Source: Chara braunii (lineage: Eukaryota; Streptophyta; Charophyceae; Charales; Characeae). From it: a DNA stretch of 20,057 bases. The DNA is taken from NCBI GenBank assembly GCA_003427395.1, contig BFEA01000001.1, positions 812,432 through 832,488 of the forward strand, written 5' to 3'. The notes under the pieces are model-generated. The model was given only the letters and a program-made list of their open reading frames with translations. It did no database searches and had not been told where the DNA came from. Positions 1 through 8,650 of the stretch are shown here, in pieces. Every line of letters starts with the position of its first letter. Position 1 is the stretch's first letter. The position numbers and the translations under genes are program-made.

Positions 1-150
1 AGGGAGGGAGGGAGGAGGAGAGCGAGAGAGAGCGAGAGAAATGGACGAGGCAAACGGGAGAGGGAGAGGGGTTGATGGAGGAGGGAGGGAGGGGAGGAGG
101 AGAGCGAGANAGAGGGAGAGAAATGGACGAGGCAAACGGGACAGGGAGAG
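1..150. repeat. GA-rich tandem duplication, period 82 bp
   Basis: The segment around positions 11-67 is repeated almost exactly at 94-150. The landmark word ATGGACGAGG lies at 41 and again at 123, giving a period of 82 bp. The sequence is nearly pure purine apart from that word. Ambiguous N bases at 110, 153, 204, 231 and 288 show the assembly was uncertain here. Frames that run open through this purine repeat are not credible genes. Confidence 0.8.
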
Positions 151-349
151 ATNCCACAAACGTGAGAGAGGGAGACGAGGGGTAGCAAGGAGGGAGAGAG
201 AAGNGGGAGACGAAAGAAAGACTAGGGACANAAGACTTAGAGATCAAAGAGATGAAAGTGGAGAAGCGGGAGACGAAAGAGGGGACGNGAACGAGAAAGT
301 GGAGACGTCTCTTTTTCTTGTGCACGCTGCACAGACACGACATTCTAGG

Positions 350-387
350 AAAAAAAAAAAAAAAAAAAGCCCATCAAGATCGTGAAG

Positions 388-440
<53 letters not shown>
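350..440. repeat. A19 tract followed by (AG)25 microsatellite
   Basis: An uninterrupted run of 19 A at 350-368 is followed, after a short unique spacer, by about 25 perfect AG units at 391-440. This is simple sequence with no coding content. Confidence 0.95.
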
Positions 441-444
<4 letters not shown>

Positions 445-619
445 ACCTGCGGGACGGGGGCTTGCTGTCACTTGTCGTGCTCCTCGCGATGGCTGGCCTC
501 CTCTCCGCCTTGTCCTTCTTGATGTTACTTCGTCTCCAAGATCCTTCCTCTAAGCCGCCGTCGTCCTCCCTCCTCTGTGTCTCCTGCGTCATCCACAACT
601 CCTCCCTCCTCCATGACTC

Positions 620-620
<1 letters not shown>

Positions 621-670
<50 letters not shown>
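621..670. repeat. Compound (TC)n(TG)n microsatellite
   Basis: About 11 TC units (621-642) pass directly into about 14 TG units (643-670). Compound dinucleotide tracts like this are usual in plant and algal intergenic DNA. Confidence 0.95.
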
Positions 671-725
671 ATGGCGACGTTGGCTCGATGACGGCGACCA
701 CGTGCAGAGCAGCCACGAAGACGGC

Positions 726-836
726 AGCGGCTGAATGGCGGGCGGGGGGATGGCGGGTGATGGGAGTCTCGACAGCTTACCAGCGGGCAATGGGAGTCTC
801 GACAGGGTACCAGCGGCTGAACGGCGGGCGGGGGGG
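726..836. repeat. Nested short direct repeats, 30-bp core
   Basis: The word TGGGAGTCTCGACAG occurs at 761 and 791, a 30-bp period. A flanking G-rich word beginning CAGCGGCTGAA occurs at 726 and again near 811. The stretch from 671 to about 960 otherwise holds nothing recognisable, except an A-run near 898-911. Confidence 0.7.
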
Positions 837-989
837 GTTTCGATTCAAACAGGTCGGCCCCTCGTTTTCCCCCGAAATCGAGGCCACGCAGTGAACGAAA
901 AAAAAAAAAATTCTAAAACTAAGAGGCACGCGTCCGGCCGTGTCTGCAGAGGCCCAACGGGTCGAAAAAATACGAGGGCCAATTTTCTA

Positions 990-1110
990 GGGTCGGCCTC
1001 GACCCAACGAAGGGTTCAGGCCGACCCGTTTTCGAAAAAAAAATTGTCTGGATTAAGCACCTTCCGAACCCTCCGGACCGCACGTCCGGAACTCGCTCCG
1101 GACGTCCGGA
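990..1110. repeat. Three perfect inverted repeats
   Basis: GGGTCGGCCT at 990-999 is perfectly complementary to AGGCCGACCC at 1018-1027, a 10-bp stem. TCCGGAC (1072-1078) pairs with GTCCGGA (1084-1090) across a 5-nt loop. TCCGGACGTCCGGA at 1097-1110 is a perfect 14-bp palindrome using the same stem word. No gene is visible around them. Confidence 0.75.
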
Positions 1111-1383
1111 ACGTCACCATGAGTTTTTCTTTTCTTTTTCTTTTATTTTTGCTGTGACAAGTGTCAAACAGCTAGGCACTCTCCTTCTAGGCCTTAGAAC
1201 CTCATTCATGGCCAGGTTCATGGCCGGCTGTTGGCCGCTACATCCCGGATTTCAAAAATGGTCCTTCCATGCTCCTAAGGGGCTCCATTTTGTCGCCGTT
1301 TCTTCAATTTTGAGCCCCTTTGCTCCGATTTTCCATGGGCAGCCTATTTTTCACGTTGGGGCTCTTTGAGCTTCATTTTCTCA

Positions 1384-1420
1384 TGCCTAGCTAGTCCGAA
1401 ATACCTCGGACTGCTAGGCA
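1384..1420. repeat. 15-bp hairpin with one bulge
   Basis: TGCCTAGC (1384-1391) and AGTCCGA (1393-1399) pair with TCGGACT (1406-1412) and GCTAGGCA (1413-1420). This gives 15 base pairs, one bulged T at 1392 and a 6-nt loop. A stem this long is well beyond chance for a window of this size. Confidence 0.85.
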
Positions 1421-1480
1421 GCCCTCTCAACCTCCATTTTTCTTTTTCTTTTTATCGCTACGCCTCTCGTTTGGACCCCA

Positions 1481-1626
1481 CTAGTGCTTACGCTAGTGGT
1501 GCTAATATTTTTCCAACATCAAGATCTCCGATCTTGACGGCGCCGCTGGCTTCGCGCAACCACTCCCCACATCGGCTTATGGTTATTCCTTGGGACACCT
1601 TAAGTCCCCGTCGCTCTCCCGTACTA
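1481..1626 (+). repeat. Dispersed direct repeat, copy 1 of 2
   Basis: This diverged ~146-bp unit recurs at 3091-3236, offset about 1,610 bp. Shared blocks, in the same order, are the ACTAGT-centred start, TGCTAATATTTTT, AAGATCTCCGATCTTGACGG, CCTTGGGAC, AAGTCCCCG and ACTAGTC. Two conserved blocks are hairpins: TCAAGATC/GATCTTGA (1519-1526/1530-1537) and GGGAC/GTCCC (1592-1596/1604-1608). No coding content is supported. Confidence 0.8.
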
Positions 1627-1943
1627 GTCTCATTTATTTTTTTTTGCCCTGCCGGCGGTGCCGCCGGAGCGCGTCCCATTTTTCGACTTTTGTTATTTGG
1701 GCCCACCTGGTCCCCGACGTCATCCCGGTTGGTGCCCAATGTTTATTTGGGACTTCTCATGTCCTTGGCAGTTCCATTTCACCGTTCCCACGTGCCTCAA
1801 GTATGCCGATTATTTTTCTGGCCGCGGGACCCCCGCCTTGCCGTCACCCTTTTGTCATTATACTCCCTTATGCCTACGGTGCCGTTTTCTGGTATTTTGG
1901 GCGTGCCGCGACTCATTTTCCCTTGGTCTAGGCATCCCCACGG

Positions 1944-2275
1944 AGTCCGTTATTTCTCGGACTGCAGTAGTCCCACAACCCCACATCAGGCCTAATGCCA
2001 AAAGGAAATGAAGCGTTCATTTTCCAAGGGCACCCGGGCTAAATTTTGGCTCTCATCATCTAAAACTTGTGTTTGCCCCTCCCCATGCTGTCCGTTACAA
2101 CTCGGACTGCAGTAGGGGCTATTTTCTTTATCCCAATGCCCCACAACTAGCCCCAAGTTGAAAGAAAGAGAAACGGTCAACTTCCAAATGCATCCGGTCT
2201 TCATTTTGGCTCCCAGTGGACCTAAAACATGTGTTTGGTCTCTCCCAGGTAATCCGTTATTTTTTGGTTGCAAGG
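1944..2275 (+). repeat. Tandem repeat, 145-162 bp period
   Basis: The word TCCGTTA begins near 1946, 2091 and 2253. The first two copies continue with CTCGGACTGCAGTAG. The unit interior (ATTTTGGCTC, then CTAAAAC and TGTGTTTG) also recurs. In copies 1 and 2 the start forms a small hairpin, AGTCCG/CGGACT at 1944-1963 and GTCCG/CGGAC at 2090-2107. A related GTCCG/CGGAC hairpin lies at 2849-2867. Confidence 0.75.
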
Positions 2276-2470
2276 GGCCTTGATTTTCTTTGATTTTCTC
2301 TGCATAAACAAAAAAAAATCAAAGTCCTTTGTAACCTCCATATCCTAGAATGGATCTGGTCTCAAAAGCCCTCCCTATGTAACCGTTTTTTGCCGTTAGT
2401 GCCCTTTTGACTTTTCCCCTTTTCTTTTCTTTTTTTTTCCTTTTCTTTTTCTTTTTTTTTCCTCTACGTG

Positions 2471-2822
2471 TGGACAGTAGGGACTTGTCAGTCCCTGCTT
2501 GCTGCAATCCCAACTGACGGCCAACTCACTCATCCTCTCTCACTTCCCATTTTCTTTTTCTTTTTCCTTTCTTTTTTTACATGTCAAGTGTCAACTAGCC
2601 GTTAAGGCCCTTTTCTTCATTTTTCTTTTCTTTTCTTTTCTTTTATTTTCTTTTCTTTTTCCTCCTTTCTTGGACAGTAGGGACGTGCTAGTCCCTACTT
2701 GTGGCAGCGACCAACTCACTCAGTCCCTCTCACTCTTTTTGTCTTACTCTTCCACATTTTCTTTTTCTTTTCTTTCTTTTTATTTGCATGCCAAGTGTCA
2801 AGTGGCCGTTAAGACCCTTTTC
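2471..2822 (+). repeat. Two diverged ~200-bp tandem copies with a hairpin head
   Basis: TGGACAGTAGGGAC begins at 2471 and 2671. Each copy continues through CCAACTCACT, a C/T-rich tract of CTTTT units, then AAGTGTCAA and GCCGTTAAG. Each copy begins with a hairpin, at 2476-2499 and 2676-2699. Partial relatives occur near 1155-1180 and 2390-2420. The long CT-rich tracts make open frames here meaningless. Confidence 0.8.
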
Positions 2823-2965
2823 TAGGCCCTTCCTATGCCCAAGGGCCAGTCCGCTATTTTCTCGGACCGCACTTGTGACCCTTCCATGCCCTTGGGAACC
2901 TCCGTTCGCCTCTCTCTCTTCCAAACGGTAGGCCCCCATATTCCGATTTGAGGCCTATTTTTCTC

Positions 2966-3024
2966 ATGGAGTCCCTACGGACTCCATTTTGTTGGGGGAG
3001 GTCAATCCGAGATTTTTCGGATTG
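2966..3024. repeat. Two adjacent perfect hairpins
   Basis: ATGGAGTCC (2966-2974) pairs with GGACTCCAT (2979-2987) across a 4-nt loop. CAATCCGA (3003-3010) pairs with TCGGATTG (3017-3024) across a 6-nt loop. Both stems are perfect. Confidence 0.75.
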
Positions 3025-3090
3025 CTCCCATGCCTTCCGCCACTTGTTTCTTTGCTTTTTATTTTTCTTTTGACCTTCTCACTTGCTCCC

Positions 3091-3236
3091 ATTAGTGCTT
3101 GCACTAGTGGTGCTAATATTTTTGGTCGTCAAGATCTCCGATCTTGACGGTGCAACTTGCTTTAATTATTTGCACCACATGTCGCACCACCATTTTTCCT
3201 TGGGACGTCACAAGTCCCCGCCACTTATTCCGCACT
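3091..3236 (+). repeat. Dispersed direct repeat, copy 2 of 2
   Basis: This is the second copy of the unit at 1481-1626. Here the central hairpin is longer: CGTCAAGATC (3127-3136) and GATCTTGACG (3140-3149), a perfect 10-bp stem around a 3-nt loop. GGGAC/GTCCC is retained at 3202-3206/3214-3218 although the loop sequence between the arms has changed. Confidence 0.8.
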
Positions 3237-3261
3237 AGTCCCCGACATTAGTCCCGCTAGC

Positions 3262-3411
3262 GGTCGCGCCGGTACTTGTCCCGTCGGTGGTCCCGCCGGC
3301 ACTTGTCCCGCCGGTGGTCCCGCCGGTACTTGTCCCGATACCGCATTTTTTGCTTAGTCCCATGTGGTCGCCGACACTTTGTCCCGCCGGTGGTCCCTGG
3401 CACCTTTGTCA
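3262..3411 (+). repeat. 27-bp minisatellite, about three units plus a diverged one
   Basis: Units built from GGTGGTCCCGCCGG followed by ACTTGTCCCG repeat with a 27-bp period from about 3262 to 3338. A diverged unit lies at 3364-3411. The stretch from 3420 to 3760 shows no supported gene. Confidence 0.75.
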
Positions 3412-3762
3412 TTTTTCCGCCTTATGACGGCCTCCTTCCCTCGTCCTTCTCGTGTCCCGTGCACCGTCCTCCCCGGACGTGAGTTCTTACTTGGTCTGTG
3501 GCCCCCTGGTCTTCTTGACATTGCATCCCGGTGGCCCCTTTGGTCCAGGCTACGTCTTCATGAGTCGGCACCTTACTTGCCACCTTCTCCCTTCCTCCTT
3601 CCTTGCGGCGCGCATCCCATGACATTTACTTTTCTCGGCGGTCCCTCTCCTTTTCCAGAGGAGCGACCGCCTTGACTATTTTCTTGCGGTCCCTTGCCGC
3701 TTGCCCTTCCGCTACTCCTTTCATGGTCTCGTGGCCCCGACACCCCAGACAACCTCTATGCC

Positions 3763-3774
3763 CCCTGATACCAG
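3763..3774 (-). other. Possible tRNA-primer binding site
   Basis: On the minus strand this reads TGGTATCAGGGG. Its first nine bases match the initiator-Met tRNA complement that many plant LTR retroelements use as primer binding site, and the last bases do not. The preceding minus-strand sequence ends AAGCAC, so an LTR ending in CA could stop one base before it. If real, a second minus-strand element would start here, with its LTR to the right (toward 4000-4800) and its internal region to the left. I found no convincing protein there, and no LTR partner by eye. Confidence 0.3.
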
Positions 3775-4057
3775 TGCTTGAACACTTCTCGTCCTTCTTG
3801 CCTCCAGTTTTCTCTGTTGTGGACAAATTTGCCATATACAGTCTCTCGAGTGACGGGATGTTATTCGGGACCCACCAGTCCCGACACCGTGACCTCCTTA
3901 CTTGATCAAAGCAAGAAAGACACCTCTCAACGACATCTCTCAATGAAGCTTTTTGCGACTTTCTTAAAATTTCCAACAATGACCATGCGAAAAACATGGT
4001 CCTTCTCGTCAGGCTTTATCATTCAAACCAGCCTATCATGCCATTGAATCTATTACC

Positions 4058-4385
4058 CACCTTTAGTCATCAAAGGTGCCTCTCACATTAGGTCTCCTAG
4101 TCATCTCCACACGACCTTTTTAACACATCTCTCATCTGGAGATGAGCCCTCCAACAAACAAATATCAACACCCTTCCATACTGAAGGTGTCTTATCCATA
4201 AAACAACTCAACACTAAGGGACCATCTTGTGGGTCCTTGCCACAACTCGACAATAAAACATTTTGGCATGGTGAAGCATTTGAGTCTTAGAGACTCATAA
4301 ATCCCTTAGGATTCACACACTCTTTCACAGGAACAGACTGCACTCCCTCTCCTTATACCCGGGCCAAACATCTGCTCGTAAGCAG
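4058..4385. repeat. Chain of eight consecutive hairpins
   Basis: Successive arms are CACCTTT/AAAGGTG (4058/4072), AGGTC/GACCT (4090/4113), CTCATCT/AGATGAG (4131/4140), ACACCCTTC/GAAGGTGT with one bulge (4168/4183), AAGGGACC/GGTCCTT with one bulge (4216/4232), TGAGTCT/AGACTCA (4281/4291), AATCC/GGATT (4300/4309) and CTGCT/AGCAG (4372/4381). Stem sequences all differ. There is no gene from 3780 to 4880. A 10-bp direct repeat TGTATACTCA occurs near 4545 and 4555. Confidence 0.75.
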
Positions 4386-4880
4386 GTCGCACGAGTATAC
4401 TGAAGAGTAAACAGTTTTACATGGTTCACATCCATAGAACATGAGATGCATCCTGCACATTTCTCACACAAAGTCATCATACATCAGGATAAGGCCACAA
4501 AGTGAGAGTGAAAGTGATCGACACAACGATAAGCCTCATAGGGTGTATACTCAATGTATACTCAGGAAATGAATGCCCCGCCACTCTACTCAACCAAGTA
4601 ACACTCATGTCCCAAGTATATAAAATCTCATATCACACTAAAAATACAGATGAAATCTATCCTCACAAATCACGCGTAACTGCACACTCAAAATATGTCA
4701 TACAACTGAATCTTATCTTCTAAGTTACAACAAAAGAATCTCAAAAATCTGCTAAAAACTATGTGCTACATATGTACAACTAGATAGATTACACATGACT
4801 GACTCCAAAAATGTACATCTCTAACTCAATCTGTATGTGCGAAGAACTCCAACTCTACTGGCCTGTAGGCAACCCAGTCC

Positions 4881-7217
4881 CTACTCACTCATCTCCTCCT
4901 GGTTTTGCCTGTACAGTTGAGCCCTACCTCCATCGACAGATCGCTCTACCACCCTACCCTGCCTATCATACATCTTTCCGCCACTCCTTGTAACTTTCCC
5001 TTCAGCCAGGTCCTTCAAGAAACAGGATGCGTCAAACCATTTCTTGGACTTCTTGTTCTCCCCCTGAGACTCTGGTGACGATGGTCTGCCCTCAATAACG
5101 CCCTCTATCTCAATTCCCATCTCTCTCTCAAGAGGCTCCTCTATCCTCTGCTCAGACGAAAATAAACTCGCCTCCTCCTGCATAGAGTGAATTGTCTCGA
5201 GAAGCACATCCATAGACCCCTCTGTTGAGCCTTGGATTGACTCACTGCTGGCCGTCAGCCACCCCTCCTCAACTGATGGTGGCATGGTGGGGCCTACTAT
5301 CACTATAGTCAGTGTGGCGAGTTCAGTAGGGGCTCTGAACTCGAAGGCTTCTCTCTCCGCTTCCCTCTTGGCTTTCGCCTCCTCAGGGTTCAAAATGACT
5401 CTTCCCATTGACGACCCATGTTGAAGCTCAGCAACGGATGGTTGTCCTGATATGCCATATCCTTTCTGTCACTGCTCTCCTTGCCTGCTGCTCTCTGCCC
5501 TGTTCATTGCCTCTGCTGGCCCCTCTCTGTCAACCCTACCAGTCCCACCTCAAAGTTCTTGTCTCAAGTCTTGAATGATGGCAGCCTGACTAGCCACCAA
5601 TGCTCTGAGCTCGTGGACCTCAACCTCGACGGCTTCCAAACGCACTCCATGACTTATCTCCTTCATCCTTTTCCCTCTCAGATCAGCTTCCAACATCATA
5701 TATCTGTCGAACGGTGTCTTGAATAGGAAGCGGATCTTTTGGTCCAAGTACTCATCTGCTTTCCTCGAGGTCCCAACTTCTGCCTTTTCTGGTGCCGTCA
5801 GTTCCTTGCCATGCTTATCAAGGAACTCATCCCACATCTCTTTGAGTCCATATGGCTTATGCGGTGGTGGTTGACCCGGGAGTGCTGCTGCCTCTTCCAA
5901 CCTCTGTCTCTCTTGCCAGATTTCTTCCAAGCGCTTCCCTACTCTGGCCCTCTTTTCCTGAGCCGTCTTCCCCGCTGACACTCTCTCTCTCGCGCGGCAG
6001 TCGACTCTCTCCGGGATCTCCGCTCCCATCTCTTTCTCGGCCTGATACGGCTCCTGGGGTGGCTCCACATGTACGGGTTCCTCCAGGTCAGGGTGCTCCA
6101 AGGCGTGGGCCGCCTGATGCCTGTCAATCATGGCAAGGGCCTCTTTCCTCCAGTAAGCTCTCTCTCTCTCCCCCTCTACCCTTCCTCTTGGTGAAGGGAC
6201 CATCTCTGGCGGCGGTAGTGGGATCTCCTCTCGTTATGGCCCCTCCTCTCTGCTGGGTGCGCTCTTTAGTGTGTTCCCAAGTCTCAGCCCCACAACCGGC
6301 GTCTGAGGGGGAGTATCCTCCTCAACCTCTATCACCTCCTCTAGTGGTACCTCCTTTGTCGGCTCGTCACGTCCCCCGCTCATCGGCGGTACTCTCCACT
6401 GCGAGACACCCAGATGCGCCTCCAATTCTTACAGAGGCTCTCCAGAGGTTGGCATCTCCTCTCGTGTGCGTTGTGGAGATCCTCCCAGTCCACCCTCAGT
6501 AAAGCGATGGAACCCCACCGGTCCCAACCCGCACTCAGGATATGCCCCTCGCCCCTTTGTCGCAGGCACTGACTCCTCCTCTCGCCTGGCGAGTGCCTTC
6601 CGTCCCCCTCGAGATGGCCTGGCCTCGCTGGGTTCAGGGTCCCTCTGCCTCGTGCTCCTCTCGCGTCTCTCGACTCTGGGCTGAGGTGGCTCTGGCCGCC
6701 GGAATGCCTCTCTCAAGTGCGTCCTGCAGCTCTCCCAATCCCGAGCCATGTCCCTCATTTGCCTGGTCAAGGGTCTTTCCGCCTTCCTCGTCCATAGGGG
6801 CAATGTTCTCGCCCATTCATCCCTCAATATACCCTGACCATGCATGAACTGCTCGAAGGCGGGAATGAACTCCTCTGCATTCTCAATTTCCAGGCGGATC
6901 GGTCTGCCGTCAGGTCCCACAGGTGATGGTCGTAGCTCCTGCATCCTTGTCTCCACCTTTGGCCTCGTCGTTGCCTCCCTACGAATTTGTGCAATGGGCT
7001 TCGCGAACCTGTTGGCCCCTCTCAGCCTCTCCATCTCCTGGGTCATAGTCCAGCCCATATGATCTGCATACCCCCAGAACTTGTCCAGGAACAACTCAAT
7101 ATCCCCATTGTCGTACACCGGCGTACTCTCTCGGTGGTGAGACCCATGCCGCTCGTACCCTCTTGATGCTCCCAACGGCCTTCGTGACGGCCGTGTCCCC
7201 CTCCCTCCTCTTGGCAT
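4881..7217 (-). pseudogene. Gag-like protein gene downstream of integrase, four internal stops
   Basis: A single minus-strand frame runs from an ATG at 7217 to a stop at 4881 (about 780 codons). It is interrupted only by TAA at 6429, TAA at 6234, TGA at 5550 and TGA at 5469, with no frame change seen. Residues about 36-172 are the capsid-like part: DNGDIELFLDKF, then a Trp-containing helical stretch ending RDWESCRTHLREAF, resembling the retrotransposon gag fold. An Arg/Glu/Pro-rich region follows, then a charged segment with YLDQKIRFLF and a likely coiled coil (RLEAVEVEVHELRALV...). The last part (from 5408) begins MGRVILNPEEAK and is acidic. No CCHC zinc knuckle is visible. The role would be particle assembly. 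The assignment to gag is by resemblance; it could instead be an accessory ORF. It begins about 170 bp after the integrase frame ends. Confidence 0.6.
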
Positions 7218-7390
7218 GGCTATCTTCGTAAAGTCAGACCTTCACAACAGGTGAAGGAGACAACAGACATACATTGGGGTAAGCAAACAGGTGGTAACTA
7301 AAGCTAACTTAGGTCAAACCAAACACATACAACATGCATCCTATCTAATCTACACATCCTATCATCCCTACTCTAAAGAAGCCAGATCAT

Positions 7391-8650
7391 TTATCTTACC
7401 TCTTCCCTTGCCACAAACTTCTTCAGTCTTGCTCCCGACACCCAATCCTTTCACTCTGTCCCATTTAGCTCTTCAATCTGGTATACGCCGAAATCTCCGC
7501 ATCGCACAATCCGATAGGGACCTAACCACCTCTTGTCGAGTTTTGTGGACCACTGCTTCTCCAAGGATGAATCATACAGGAGTACAACGCCCCCAACTGC
7601 CAAGGGTACTTTCCTCACTCGCGCCGACGGGTCCCAACGAGCCTTATCCTCCATACGGCTCTTCTCCACTTGGTTGAACGCCTCCTGAATTCTCTCCTCT
7701 ATCGCGCCCACCTGCCGCGCTCGAATATCGAGCAATTCCTCAAAAGACAGATTGACCTCCAGATCCTGACGCCTCCAAGTCTTTAAGAAACTCTCGATGG
7801 GGAAGGTAGCGTGTCTCCCATACCATAGTGTGGCCGGTGCATATTTAGTGGTCCTCTTCACCGTAATATTCTCGACAAAGAATGTCGCCCTCAGGTACCT
7901 TGGCCATTGATTAGGCCTACCCTCAGTCCACTCAGCTAAAAGGTTTGTAATGGTGTTGTGTCCTCTCTCCACTGGAGCGTTTGCCCGGGGGTGGGCGGCC
8001 GTGGTGTAATTAGCTACCACATCGTACCTTGATAACAATTCTTGTACTTTCTGGCAGGTAAACTCCGACCCTCTATCCATTACGAACTCTCTGACAAAGG
8101 GATAGCGCAGGTAGTACTCCTCGATGCAGCTAACCAAGACCTGCCCAGTCTTTGTATGAATAACCCGCCCTTCCACAAATCCAGACAGGTTATCACGCGC
8201 ATCGAAGATGTAGTTGTAGCCATGATCCCCAAGTGGCATGAAAAGCAAGTCGAGATGTACTACGGCCCCTACTTCCTTTTCCAGTCTCGGATGCAACGAC
8301 TCTCCTGGCCTCAGACGAGATAGCTCTTGGCAGGGTACGTAGGACGGACAGAACTTACTAACCATCTCCATCATCCCATCCCAATAATATAGCTCACTTA
8401 TCTTGGCGTATGTGGCACTAACTCCTCGATGTCCTCCCGCAATGCCATCATGAAGTGTTGCTAGAACGTCAATCTGACAATTTCTGCCGCATACAACCCT
8501 CCTAGGATTTCCCACCGTCCTCTTTACGAAAAGATGATCATCCCTTACCAAATAGCGTTGCATCATTCTTTGGGCCCTATCGCTCGCATCTCTATTCCAC
8601 ATTTCGTACGATAGGAGAAGTCTCAGTTTCAGGTAGCTTTCATCATACTC
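7391..8650 (-). pseudogene. Ty3/gypsy integrase
   Basis: This domain would insert the element's cDNA into the genome. The N-terminal zinc-binding motif has H51 and H58 (numbered from the Met at 8602) and C91, but the first cysteine position is Tyr88 (SYVPCQ). The catalytic triad is intact: D118 (HLDLLF), D176 (MDRGSE) and E212 (PVERGH), with 35 residues between the last two. A GPY-type module (LDKRWLGPYRI, about 355-365) ends the protein; no chromodomain follows. The frame stops at TGA 7451, but the same frame continues KDWVSGARLKKF to TAA at 7391, so the natural end is probably 7391 with TGA replacing a Trp codon. Upstream, the frame is cut by TAG at 8651. Confidence 0.9.

Noticed and set aside
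391-642. AG tract and TC tract as one long inverted repeat
   Set aside because: Complementarity of simple dinucleotide tracts is trivial and the flanks do not pair.
1366-2011. Plus-strand open frames in pyrimidine-rich DNA
   Set aside because: The composition is low in A, so stop codons are rare by chance. The frames cross repeat copies without protein-level conservation.
3626-3997. Minus-strand open frame spanning the possible primer site, perhaps the start of a gag
   Set aside because: It has no recognisable gag motif, is interrupted soon after, and overlaps the site itself. It is too weak to call.
5852-6502. Long open frame on the plus strand within the gag-like region
   Set aside because: It is the antisense shadow of the minus-strand gag-like gene. 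Its composition (Ser, Pro, Leu) is what the complement of Arg/Glu-rich codons gives.
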